This document shows positions 1-7,906 of a stretch of DNA of 64,000 nt, in pieces. The translations under genes were made by a program, and so were the position numbers. Under the pieces are notes generated by a model. It was given only the letters and a program-made list of their open reading frames with translations. It was not told the DNA's origin and made no database searches. The DNA is from an uncultured Prevotellaceae bacterium. Lineage in GTDB: Bacteria > Bacteroidota > Bacteroidia > Bacteroidales > Bacteroidaceae. How positions within the stretch are numbered: the stretch's first letter is position 1; every line of letters starts with the position of its first letter. The stretch spans positions 1-64,000 of the forward strand of contig CAMWSK010000012.1 of the NCBI GenBank assembly GCA_947176895.1. The letters are read 5' to 3'.

Positions 1-396
1 ACATCGCAGCCTTCAAACGCATTTTTATCGATCAATTCCTTTTCGCTGTCAAGACATACTTTTAGGCAATTTGTACGCTCATTTGTATGTCGCGAAAAGT
101 TAAAGTTGCTATATTCCCTTGATAATCGGAGGATTATAGCTAACTTTATATTGAGTCACTGTTGTCGGTTTGGCAAATGCGGCTTGTAATAATTTAAGTA
201 GCAGACGGTTAACTACTTACAAACGTAGAAAATGCACGTCACTTGTACGGATTAGATTTACACCTATCTGTATATCAATAATTTAACCGCTTCTGCATCG
301 GAAAATAGAATTTTTACGTGGATAAAAACTTAATACCGAGAGCTATCGAGATAATAATATAAAAGTATTGGGTATTGATTCCCTTATATAATACAG
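1..396. other. AT-rich non-coding left edge
   Basis: No gene can be supported here. The stretch is much AT-richer than the rest of the window. On the minus strand a reading frame of about 50 codons runs from about 155 to the edge and ends with the residues NAFEGCD, which recall BspA-type leucine-rich repeats, but it has no convincing start. It could be a remnant or the first codons of a gene lying off the window. Confidence 0.4.
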
Positions 397-1383
397 ATGG
401 AAAACAAAAAATATAGTTTAAAAACAATACTTAGGGTGTTATTCAATATTTGCTTGACAATTATAATAGTGGGCAGTATCACAAACATTCTTGCACATTA
501 CGGAATAATCTTATCAAGGTATTGCTTTGGCGGCCTATTTGCTATGGTCGTTTCCTCCTATGTCGTTATCTATTTCATATTTAAGATGCTAACGCAAGAA
601 AAGATTAGTAAGTGTTCGGAAACGGAAAAAGTTTATCATTTACATTCTTTCCTGAATATAACTTCATTGGGAACGGTCATTATTGCTATACTTGCTTGCA
701 TCACAGCTGTTTTGATTATTCCATATAAAGCGGAAGGAACGGCAGATGTGCAAACTATTACCAATTTTTATACTGCGTTTATCGCACTCTGTACCACTTT
801 CGTCGTAGGCTTCCAAATTTACAATTCAATTGATTTGAATAAAAGAATAAACAGAGTTGAAGACGAGAGGATGGTTTTAGAAAAGCGTATTGAAGAACTG
901 AAGAAAACCACTCTCAAAAGCAACTACTTTAATGCTTACACAATTGGAACGATCAGATACAATGAAACGCAGCTAAACAAAAAAGACGAGAAAACACAAA
1001 AACGCTATTGCTGGAACGCAATAAGGGCATATTTTAATGCACTTAAATATGCTGCACGGGGAGGACATGATTTTGGTGATGCAATGCTCTCTTTCGGTTA
1101 TAAAATTGAAAACTGTATATCTGAACTTAACTCCATTCATGAGGAAAATAATAAAGAGCACATTGAACCTGAAAGAGATGATAAAGAGTCCATAATGCCA
1201 AGTATTTCCAATCGATATAATTATATATATGAAACATGCGGATACATCACGGCAACACGAAAAATCATAGAATCGGTTGACACTATTGATTTCGGGTATT
1301 GTGGTGAATATATGAGAATCGTTAATCTGTGGATGACTTTTATTGAAAGGTATTATCCGTATTGTTTACATCGTTCTACATAA
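397..1383 (+). CDS. Unknown membrane protein, four predicted spans plus cytoplasmic helical domain
   Basis: I do not recognise a family. The 328-residue product has hydrophobic stretches at about residues 10-32, 42-64, 86-108 and 120-142. A charged, probably coiled-coil stretch follows (about 145-172, rich in R, E, K and D), then a soluble C-terminal half with no Cys-rich or nucleotide-binding motif. The gene stands alone, with about 400 bp of AT-rich DNA upstream and about 110 bp downstream. Its base composition is clearly AT-richer than the genes that follow, which suggests recent acquisition or an island edge. No canonical TAnnTTTG motif is evident close to its start. An accessory or defence role is possible but unsupported. 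Confidence 0.7.
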   Translation: MENKKYSLKTILRVLFNICLTIIIVGSITNILAHYGIILSRYCFGGLFAMVVSSYVVIYFIFKMLTQEKISKCSETEKVYHLHSFLNITSLGTVIIAILACITAVLIIPYKAEGTADVQTITNFYTAFIALCTTFVVGFQIYNSIDLNKRINRVEDERMVLEKRIEELKKTTLKSNYFNAYTIGTIRYNETQLNKKDEKTQKRYCWNAIRAYFNALKYAARGGHDFGDAMLSFGYKIENCISELNSIHEENNKEHIEPERDDKESIMPSISNRYNYIYETCGYITATRKIIESVDTIDFGYCGEYMRIVNLWMTFIERYYPYCLHRST

Positions 1384-1461
1384 AGCGGGATAATCTCTTG
1401 TGGTTGGGAATTTATTGCTCACAAAATCATAACGGCATGTTGCTCTCATGATTATTTTCCG

Positions 1462-1469
1462 TATATTTG
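1462..1469 (+). promoter_or_regulatory. -7 element TATATTTG for the alpha/beta hydrolase gene
   Basis: It matches the Bacteroidota -7 consensus TAnnTTTG and lies 22 nt before the ATG at 1492. Confidence 0.5.
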
Positions 1470-1491
1470 TCAATCATAAATATTATATGGT

Positions 1492-2841
1492 ATGAAAGCA
1501 TTTTACGGGTTATTGTTCGTGTTCTTCCTGACAATTGGCGTTACGCCCAGCTGCATGGCTCTTACCGGAAGGTGGCGCGGGGACTTGAATATGGGTGCCG
1601 CAAAACTTTCTCTTGTATTCAATTTCAATGAGAACGCCGATGGTACGACGGTTGCCACCATGGATTGCCCACAGCAAAATGCCAAAGGTATTCCGTTTGA
1701 TGTGCTTGTCTGTACTGCTGACAGTGTCGCCGTGGAATGTAAAATACTTGGTGCATCCTACACCGCAAGGATAGAGCAGGATAAAATCGTGGGAACGTTC
1801 TCCCAAAGCGGTTTCAGGCTGCCGTTGACTCTTGAACCGGAGTCGGATTTGCGGTTACGACGTCCACAGACACCTGTTCCGCCCTTTCCGTACGAAGAGA
1901 AGGATACCGTGTTTTATTCTGCTGACGGTACGGAACTTGCCGGAACGCTGACAATCCCTGATGCGACCGAAGGAGGTAAGATACCGGTCGTGGTGATGGT
2001 CACCGGCAGCGGACCGCAAAACCGTGACGAAGAGGTGTTTGAACACCGTCCGTTTGCCGTGATTGCCGACTATCTTGCCAGGAACGGAGTTGCATCGTTC
2101 AGGTACGATGACCGCGGAGTCTCGTCATCGAAGGGGAGTTATCCGGCAGCCACAATAGATACGTTCGAGACCGATGCCAAGAGCGCCTTGCGGTTTGTAA
2201 GGACGCTTCCGGGATTTGACCGGCATGGAGTCCTTGGACATTCCGAAGGCGGAACGTTGGCCATATTATTGGCACCCGAAGAGAAGCCTGATTTTATTAT
2301 CAGTCTGGCAGGTGTTTCCGTGCCGGTAAGAAATATGCTTCTTGCCCAAAACGCCCACGCTCTTGACCTGTTCGGCGTGAAGGGGGAGCAGAAAGACGCT
2401 TCCATCAGATTTATAGAACTTACTTTCGATGCCATCCGAGAGCAATATCCGGCAGGTGAATCGAAGCCCTTGGATATTGATGCGATATGCAAGGAGAATG
2501 CTCTTGATGTGCCGACGGTGGTGCTCGAATCCGTAAAGCAGAATATGAAGACCCGCAACGGATATTTCGACAGTCTCGTCAGCCTCGACCCTACCGAGAG
2601 CCTGGGAATGGTTACATGCCCTGTCCTTGCCATCAACGGCACGAAGGACACGCAGGTGGATGCGGAGGTCAATCTTGCGGCATTCAGCAAGCATGTCAGG
2701 AATGTAGATGTCAGAAGGATGGAAGGGCTCAACCATCTGATGCAGCATGCCCAAACGGGTGAGATGACGGAATATGGCGATATTAAGGAGACCGTCTCGC
2801 CCGAAGTGCTGGAAATCATTGTGGATTTCATCAAGCAATAG
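1492..2841 (+). CDS. Secreted alpha/beta hydrolase (serine esterase-like)
   Basis: The 449-residue protein starts with a signal peptide (about residues 1-24, ending SCMA). An N-terminal beta-rich domain (about 25-125) precedes a C-terminal alpha/beta hydrolase fold. The nucleophile elbow GHSEGG lies near residue 252, the oxyanion motif GSGPQNRDE near 172, a candidate acid in GTKDTQVD near 387 and the catalytic His in GLNHLMQ near 420. This arrangement is typical of exported Bacteroidota hydrolases that act on acyl or ester substrates; the substrate is unknown. The gene is followed after 20 bp by a GNAT acetyltransferase and is probably cotranscribed with it. Fold and triad are confident, physiology is not. 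Confidence 0.85.
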   Translation: MKAFYGLLFVFFLTIGVTPSCMALTGRWRGDLNMGAAKLSLVFNFNENADGTTVATMDCPQQNAKGIPFDVLVCTADSVAVECKILGASYTARIEQDKIVGTFSQSGFRLPLTLEPESDLRLRRPQTPVPPFPYEEKDTVFYSADGTELAGTLTIPDATEGGKIPVVVMVTGSGPQNRDEEVFEHRPFAVIADYLARNGVASFRYDDRGVSSSKGSYPAATIDTFETDAKSALRFVRTLPGFDRHGVLGHSEGGTLAILLAPEEKPDFIISLAGVSVPVRNMLLAQNAHALDLFGVKGEQKDASIRFIELTFDAIREQYPAGESKPLDIDAICKENALDVPTVVLESVKQNMKTRNGYFDSLVSLDPTESLGMVTCPVLAINGTKDTQVDAEVNLAAFSKHVRNVDVRRMEGLNHLMQHAQTGEMTEYGDIKETVSPEVLEIIVDFIKQ

Positions 2842-2861
2842 TAAATACGCTTTTGATAGTT

Positions 2862-3290
2862 ATGTGGCAGATTGTAAGGTGCAATGAGGATGATTATGAG
2901 TCGCTTGTCGGGATATGGGAACGCTCGGTGAGGGCTACGCATGATTTCCTGACCGAAGCTGCCTTCAACGAGATAAGAGCCGCATTGGTTCCTTGTTATT
3001 TCCCCGGGGTTGATTTGTATGCTATTGCCGACAAGGGCTCTTTCGTCGGATTTATCGGGTTAAGTGCGGACACAATAGAAATGCTTTTCATTGATGCCGG
3101 TTGTCGCAATCATGGTTACGGGTCTGCTCTCATCGATTTTGCGAAACGGAAAGGGGCGGTGAAGGTCAATGTGAACGAGCAGAATCCCTCGGCCTTGAAG
3201 TTCTATGAAGCGAAGGGATTCCGCGTTATTGCCCGGGATGAAACGGATGGCGACGGACGGCCCTATCCGATACTGCATCTGTCTCTGTAA
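2862..3290 (+). CDS. GNAT-family N-acetyltransferase (YjaB-like)
   Basis: This 142-residue single-domain protein has the acetyl-CoA binding motif A (RNHGYGSALIDFA, about residues 84-96) and motif B (NPSALKFYEAKGF), as in E. coli YjaB-type acetyltransferases. An upstream in-frame TTG at 2853 is possible, but the ATG at 2862 gives the usual family N-terminus (WQIVRCNEDDYESL). It lies 20 bp after the hydrolase in the same direction. The acceptor substrate cannot be told from sequence. Confidence 0.85.
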   Translation: MWQIVRCNEDDYESLVGIWERSVRATHDFLTEAAFNEIRAALVPCYFPGVDLYAIADKGSFVGFIGLSADTIEMLFIDAGCRNHGYGSALIDFAKRKGAVKVNVNEQNPSALKFYEAKGFRVIARDETDGDGRPYPILHLSL

Positions 3291-3314
3291 AAGTACACCG
3301 GGTTGTGCTAAAAA

Positions 3315-3395
3315 AACGCCGCGATGTTTTTCAAAAACGCTGCGGTGAATGACATGAAACGCCGCGGCGAATGGAATCGTTCACTGCGGCGTTTT
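3315..3395. repeat. GC-rich palindromic repeat cluster, probably also a bidirectional terminator
   Basis: Units AACGCCGCG, AACGCTGCG and AACGCCGCG begin at 3315, 3336 and 3358 (steps of 21 and 22 bp), and an inverted copy (ACTGCGGCGTTT) starts at 3383. The last two pair as a hairpin, left arm 3357-3371 and right arm 3380-3395, with a T-run on the rightward side. The hairpin lies between the convergent GNAT and Lrp genes and overlaps the lrp stop codon. The core CGCCGCGGCG is itself a perfect palindrome and recurs at the right end of the window (63965-64000). Confidence 0.7.
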
Positions 3396-3857
3396 CATTG
3401 GGAAAAGTCCGGGTTGCTTGTCCACCATCATGCGGAGGGACACGATGACTTTGGTTTGCGTCAATCCCAGGGGCCGGAGCTTGGCGTGGATAAGCTCAAA
3501 CAGATGGCTGTTGTCGTGGGCATAAAGCTTCACTAACAGGTCGTATTCTTCGCCGGTGCAGTGAACTTCCGCCACCTCGGGTACATCCCTGAGAGTTTCC
3601 ACTATTTTTCTGAGGTCGGCGTTTTCGTTTATTCTCAGTCCCACAAAGGCACATGTGTCATAGCCTATGCGGGCGGGGTCTATCTTGTATTCTGTTCCTT
3701 GTATGATGCCCAGGGACGTGAGCCGCTGCACCCGTTGGTGTATGGCGGTTCCGGACACACCACAAGCACGGGCAATCTCCAGAAAAGGGGTTCGTGCGTT
3801 GCGTATCAGCATGCTGAGGATCTGCTCATCCATACTGTCGAGTTGGTGGTTCTCCAT
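3381..3857 (-). CDS. Lrp/AsnC-family transcriptional regulator
   Basis: The 158-residue protein has an N-terminal winged-helix HTH (about residues 8-60; LDSMDEQIL ... GTAIHQRVQRL) and a C-terminal RAM effector domain (about 70-150). An upstream GTG in the same frame would overlap dapL; I chose the ATG at 3857 because it gives the usual family start and lies 22 nt after a good -7 element. It is the last gene of the leftward dapL2-glnN-asnB-dapF-dapL series. A role in sensing an amino acid and controlling this nitrogen/lysine block is a reasonable inference. Family confident, targets inferred. Confidence 0.9.
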   Translation of the reverse strand: MENHQLDSMDEQILSMLIRNARTPFLEIARACGVSGTAIHQRVQRLTSLGIIQGTEYKIDPARIGYDTCAFVGLRINENADLRKIVETLRDVPEVAEVHCTGEEYDLLVKLYAHDNSHLFELIHAKLRPLGLTQTKVIVSLRMMVDKQPGLFPMKTPQ

Positions 3858-3879
3858 GCGCTTTTTTATTAAATCTGTG

Positions 3880-3887
3880 CAAAGATA
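3880..3887 (-). promoter_or_regulatory. -7 element TATCTTTG for the Lrp-type regulator
   Basis: TATCTTTG on the minus strand, 22 nt before the chosen ATG at 3857. It implies the regulator can be transcribed separately from dapL. Confidence 0.5.
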
Positions 3888-3931
3888 GAAAAAAATATTC
3901 ACATGGAGAGTCCGGCCCGTGTGGACACCTG

Positions 3932-5158
3932 TCAGCCGACAGAGCACATCCGCTCCATCGCTTCACGGCAATCTTCTTTCCTGCCAAAGGCCGTGAGGCG
4001 CACGTAGCCTTCGCCGCTCGGGCCAAAACCCACTCCGGGGGTGGTGACGATGTTGGCGGTGGTGAGCAGTTTGTCGAAGAACTGCCAGGAACTGAGCCCT
4101 TGGGGAGTCTTGAGCCAGATGTAAGGGGCGTTCTCGCCTCCGTGTGCCTCGATGCCAAGTTTGGCAAAGCCCTCTCGCATGAGGCGTGCGTTGTCCATGT
4201 AATAGCTGATGGTCTGTTTCACCTGTGCCTTGCCTTCGGGGGTGTAGATGGCTTCGGCACCGCGCTGGGTGATGTAGCTTGTGCCATTGAATTTGGTGCA
4301 CTGGCGGCGGTTCCAAAGCCGGTTGAGGGATATGCGTTCGCCGCTCTTCGTGGCCGCTGTCAGTTCCTCCGGCACGATGGTATATCCGCATCTTACTCCG
4401 GTGAAGCCGGCCGTTTTGGAGAAGCTGCGGAACTCTATGGCACATTTCTTGGCTCCGGGAATCTCGTAGATGGAATGCGGGATGGCGGGGTCTTGGATAT
4501 AGGCTTCGTATGCGGCGTCGAAGAGGATGATGGAGTCGTTGGCCAAGGCATAGTCCACCCATTGCTTCAGTTCCTCTTTGCTGAGCACCACTCCCATGGG
4601 GTTGTTGGGATAGCAGAGGTACAGGAGGTCGATGTGGCGGTTGGGAATCTGCGGTTTGAAAGCGTTCTCGGCGGTGCACGGCATGTAGATGACATTGCTC
4701 CATCCGTCTGCGGTGGGCGTTCCGGCACGTCCGCACATGACGTTGCTGTCGATGTAAACGGGATATACGGGGTCTGTGACGCCGATGCTGTTCTCCGTGC
4801 TCAGGATGTCACCGATGTTGCCGCAGTCGCTCTTGGCACCGTCGCTGACGAACACCTCTGCGGGGGAAAGCTTTACGCCCCGGGGAAGATAATCGTTGCG
4901 TATGACGGCCTCGATGAGGAAGTCGTAGCCGTGCTCGGGGCCATAGCCCCGGAAGGTGCGGGTGTCGGCCATCTCGCGGACGGCCCGGGTCATGGCCTCG
5001 ATGGAGGCTTCCGGCAAGGGCCGGGTGACATCCCCGATGCCCAGGCTGATGACTTTCCGGTGCGGATTGTCGGCCTTGAAGGCGTTCACCCTCTTGGCAA
5101 TTTCAGAGAAGAGATAGTTGTTGGAGAGTAACAGGAAATGTTCGTTGATGAGAGACAT
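3932..5158 (-). CDS. dapL: LL-diaminopimelate aminotransferase
   Basis: The 408-residue fold-type I PLP enzyme converts tetrahydrodipicolinate and glutamate to LL-diaminopimelate, bypassing DapC/D/E in lysine and peptidoglycan synthesis. Visible hallmarks are the substrate loop [10 protein letters not shown] (40-49), SDGAKS (105-110), PNNP (184-187), the pyridine-binding D214 with Y217, and the Schiff-base lysine K248 in SFSKTAGF. It follows dapF by 34 bp in a leftward unit with asnB. A paralogue without the lysine lies at 10226-11455. This copy looks fully functional. Confidence 0.95.
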   Translation of the reverse strand: MSLINEHFLLLSNNYLFSEIAKRVNAFKADNPHRKVISLGIGDVTRPLPEASIEAMTRAVREMADTRTFRGYGPEHGYDFLIEAVIRNDYLPRGVKLSPAEVFVSDGAKSDCGNIGDILSTENSIGVTDPVYPVYIDSNVMCGRAGTPTADGWSNVIYMPCTAENAFKPQIPNRHIDLLYLCYPNNPMGVVLSKEELKQWVDYALANDSIILFDAAYEAYIQDPAIPHSIYEIPGAKKCAIEFRSFSKTAGFTGVRCGYTIVPEELTAATKSGERISLNRLWNRRQCTKFNGTSYITQRGAEAIYTPEGKAQVKQTISYYMDNARLMREGFAKLGIEAHGGENAPYIWLKTPQGLSSWQFFDKLLTTANIVTTPGVGFGPSGEGYVRLTAFGRKEDCREAMERMCSVG

Positions 5159-5192
5159 GTGGAAAAGCGTGTTGTTTTTGTTGGTGATACGA

Positions 5193-6035
5193 TTACAATG
5201 TTATGGTGCCCTCGAAGACGCAGGTGGCCGTGCCGGTCATGTAGACATGGGAATCGGCCTCGTTCCAAAGCACGTCAAGGTCGCCGCCGTCCATGCGTAT
5301 GGTGAGGAGACGTCCGGTGTGGCGTGTGGCGATGGCGGCCACGGCTGTGGCGCAGGCTCCGGTTCCGCAGGCGCGGGTGATGCCCGAGCCCCGTTCCCAG
5401 ACCCTCATGCGCACGGAGCCGTCGGGCAGGAAGGAGGCGAACTCCACATTCGTGCGCCGGGGGAAGAAGGGGTGGTGCTCCAATTGGGAACCCACCCGGT
5501 CGACGGGTACCTGTTCGGCATCGGGGGTGAAGATGACCAAGTGCGGGTTGCCCATGCAGACGTAAGTGCCCGGGAACTTGTGTCCGTCAACGGTAAACTC
5601 GTGTTCCGTCAGGGTGTTGCCCGGGGCAAGCACCTGTTCGGCGTTGCGGAACGAGGGGACACCCATGTCCACGGTGACGGTGTTCACCTTGCCGTCCGTC
5701 ACCTCGAGGGAGAGGCGCTTGATGCCGGAGAGGGTCTCCAGCGAGAGGTCGGTTTTGCTTGTGAGCCCTTTTTCATAGACATACTTGCCGATACACCGGC
5801 TGGCATTGCCGCACATCATGGCTTCCGACCCGTCGGCATTGAAGATGCGCATGGAGAAGTCCGCCACGCTGCTGCCGCCAATGAGCACCAGGCCGTCGCC
5901 GCCTATGCCGGTGTGCCTGTCGCTCCACCGGATGGAGGTTTCGGAGGGATGGGGTATGGGGTGGAGCATGGTGTTGACATAGATATAGTCGTTGCCCAGC
6001 CCGTGCATCTTTGTGAAAGGAATGGTATGTGACAT
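5193..6035 (-). CDS. dapF: Diaminopimelate epimerase
   Basis: This 280-residue enzyme (typical length) interconverts LL- and meso-diaminopimelate, the step after DapL. Both catalytic cysteines are visible: one in [10 protein letters not shown] (about residue 83) and one in ACGTGACA (about residue 222). The N-terminal [11 protein letters not shown] motif is standard. It lies 26 bp after asnB and 34 bp before dapL, so the three are very probably one operon. Confidence 0.95.
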   Translation of the reverse strand: MSHTIPFTKMHGLGNDYIYVNTMLHPIPHPSETSIRWSDRHTGIGGDGLVLIGGSSVADFSMRIFNADGSEAMMCGNASRCIGKYVYEKGLTSKTDLSLETLSGIKRLSLEVTDGKVNTVTVDMGVPSFRNAEQVLAPGNTLTEHEFTVDGHKFPGTYVCMGNPHLVIFTPDAEQVPVDRVGSQLEHHPFFPRRTNVEFASFLPDGSVRMRVWERGSGITRACGTGACATAVAAIATRHTGRLLTIRMDGGDLDVLWNEADSHVYMTGTATCVFEGTITL

Positions 6036-6061
6036 GGATAGAGGATGTGTTATGGGGTTGG

Positions 6062-7726
6062 TTATAAAGCGTCGTTGTGAACATCACGGACGGCACGTCC
6101 GCTGGGTTCGTTCTGTCCCTTCCAGGCCTTGTCCCATTCCAGGGCAATGGCTGTGGAACAGGCCACGCTGGCCTCGTGGGGCACGCTGAGGGCTGCGCTT
6201 CGGCTCGGGAAGTGCTCTTCGAAGATGGTGCGGTAGTAGTATTCCTCTTTGTTGAGCGGGGTGTTGACGGGGAAGCGTTCTGCCGCGTGAGCCATCTGCT
6301 CGTCAGTCACGGCCTGCTCCGTCACGGCCTTGAGGGTGTCTATCCAGCTATATCCCACGCCATCGCTGAACTGCTCTTTCTGACGCCAGGCCACACTCTC
6401 GGGCAGCATGTCGGCAAAGGCTTCGCGAAGGATTCTCTTCTCCATGACGCTTCCCGGACACATCTTTGCCTGCGGGTTCAGGCGCATGGCCACGTCCAGA
6501 AATTCTTTGTCAAGGAAAGGCACACGCCCCTCCACGCCCCATGCCGAAAGCGACTTGTTGGCCCGCAGGCAGTCGTAGAGGTACAGCTTGCCCAGCTTCC
6601 TCACCGTCTCGTCGTGGAAGGCCTTGCTGTCCGGGGCCTTGTGGAAATAGAGGTAGCCGCCGAAGATTTCGTCGGCCCCCTCGCCGCTCAGCACCATCTT
6701 TATGCCCATGGACTTGATGACACGGGCCAGGAGGTACATGGGCGTGGAGGCGCGGACGGTGGTGACGTCGTAGGTCTCGATATAATAGATTACATCCCTT
6801 ACGGCATCCAGTCCCTCCCGGATGGTGTAGTTGATCTCGTGGTGCACGGTGCCGATGTGTTCGGCCACTTCGCGTGCCTTGGCCAGGTCGGGAGCCCCCT
6901 TCAATCCTATGGCAAAGCTGTGCAACCGGGGCCACCAGGCCGCAGACTTGCTGTCCGTTTCCACGCGCATGGCGGCATATTTGCTGGCGATGGCCGAAAC
7001 GATGGAGGAGTCCAAGCCCCCTGACAGAAGCACGCCATAGGGCACGTCGCTCATGAGCTGCCTTTTTACGGCGGTCTCCAGGGCCTCTCTCAACTCCGAG
7101 GCCGAAGCCGCATTGTCCTTGACATGGTCATAGCCGGTCCATTCACGATGGTACCATCGCTTCATCTCGCCCGTCCGGCTCAGGTAGCAGTGCCCCGGCG
7201 GAAAGGGTTCGTAGGAGTCGCAGACCCCTTCCAGGGCTTTCAGCTCGCTTGCCACATAGATGAGGCCGTCCTTGTCTGTGCCCATATAGAGGGGGATGAT
7301 GCCGATGTGGTCGCGTGCGATGAGAAATTCGTCCCGCTCCTCGTCGTAGAGGGCAAAGGCGAAGATTCCGTTCAGGTCCTCCAGAAAGTCCGCCCCTTTC
7401 TCGTGATAGAGGGCCAGAATCACCTCGCAGTCGCTGCCGGTGCGGAAGGCGTACCGGTCCTTGTAGCGGGCACGTAGCTCCTGGTGGTTATAGATTTCTC
7501 CGTTAACGGCAAGAACCTGCTTCCCGCTTGGCGAGTACAGGGGCTGGCCTCCGCTCTGGGGGTCTACTATCGACAGGCGCTCATGGGCAAGGATGGCAGA
7601 GCCGCCCACATAGATGCCGCTCCAGTCCGGTCCGCGGTGGCGCAGGGTGTGGGACATCCGCAACGCTTTTTGCCTTAACGCCTCGCTTTGTCGCTTGATA
7701 TGAAATAATCCGACTATTCCGCACAT
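6062..7726 (-). CDS. asnB: Asparagine synthetase B, glutamine-hydrolysing
   Basis: At 554 residues it equals the length of E. coli AsnB. It makes asparagine from aspartate, ATP and the glutamine amide. The N-terminal class II glutaminase domain starts with the nucleophile Cys2 (MCGIVGLF) and contains RHRGPD and NGEIYNH. The synthetase domain carries the ATP PP-loop LLSGGLDSS (about residues 233-241). It is the first gene of asnB-dapF-dapL; a palindromic repeat array lies 85 bp upstream between it and glnN. No clear TAnnTTTG motif is visible in its leader. Confidence 0.95.
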   Translation of the reverse strand: MCGIVGLFHIKRQSEALRQKALRMSHTLRHRGPDWSGIYVGGSAILAHERLSIVDPQSGGQPLYSPSGKQVLAVNGEIYNHQELRARYKDRYAFRTGSDCEVILALYHEKGADFLEDLNGIFAFALYDEERDEFLIARDHIGIIPLYMGTDKDGLIYVASELKALEGVCDSYEPFPPGHCYLSRTGEMKRWYHREWTGYDHVKDNAASASELREALETAVKRQLMSDVPYGVLLSGGLDSSIVSAIASKYAAMRVETDSKSAAWWPRLHSFAIGLKGAPDLAKAREVAEHIGTVHHEINYTIREGLDAVRDVIYYIETYDVTTVRASTPMYLLARVIKSMGIKMVLSGEGADEIFGGYLYFHKAPDSKAFHDETVRKLGKLYLYDCLRANKSLSAWGVEGRVPFLDKEFLDVAMRLNPQAKMCPGSVMEKRILREAFADMLPESVAWRQKEQFSDGVGYSWIDTLKAVTEQAVTDEQMAHAAERFPVNTPLNKEEYYYRTIFEEHFPSRSAALSVPHEASVACSTAIALEWDKAWKGQNEPSGRAVRDVHNDAL

Positions 7727-7810
7727 AATGTATTATTTTTTTTTAGTTTAACGTGAGTCCGATGAATTTTGTCCGTCAGTAAAATCCCCGTCCCCCCAAG
7801 CCCTCGAAAA

Positions 7811-7890
7811 AAACATCTTGATGTTTTTTAAAAACATGAACATGTTTCTGAAAAAGATGAACATGTTTTTCCCGAAACATGCACATGTTT
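7811..7890. repeat. Phased palindrome array A (four AAACATG-type units)
   Basis: Four 16-bp inverted repeats start at 7811 (AAACATCTTGATGTTT), 7832 (AAACATGAACATGTTT), 7853 (AAAGATGAACATGTTT) and 7875 (AAACATGCACATGTTT), with steps of 21, 21 and 22 bp. The array begins 17 bp after the glnN stop and ends 85 bp before asnB, both leftward genes. Sister arrays lie after gltB and after pnp. The function is unknown; a phased protein-binding array or a 3'-end element is possible. Confidence 0.85.
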
Positions 7891-7906
7891 TGAAGGCTTT
7901 GCAAAC

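Noticed and set aside
1-155. Partial minus-strand frame ending NAFEGCD (LRR-like)
   Set aside because: No start codon in a sensible place, and only about 50 codons visible; it cannot be told from chance in AT-rich DNA.
7776-7900. Peptides with heptads such as HVHVFKK or FMFLKN encoded by the AAACATG arrays
   Set aside because: A 21-bp period equals seven codons, so any frame through the array yields heptads. There is no start site of its own, and steps of 22 bp break the frame in arrays A and B.
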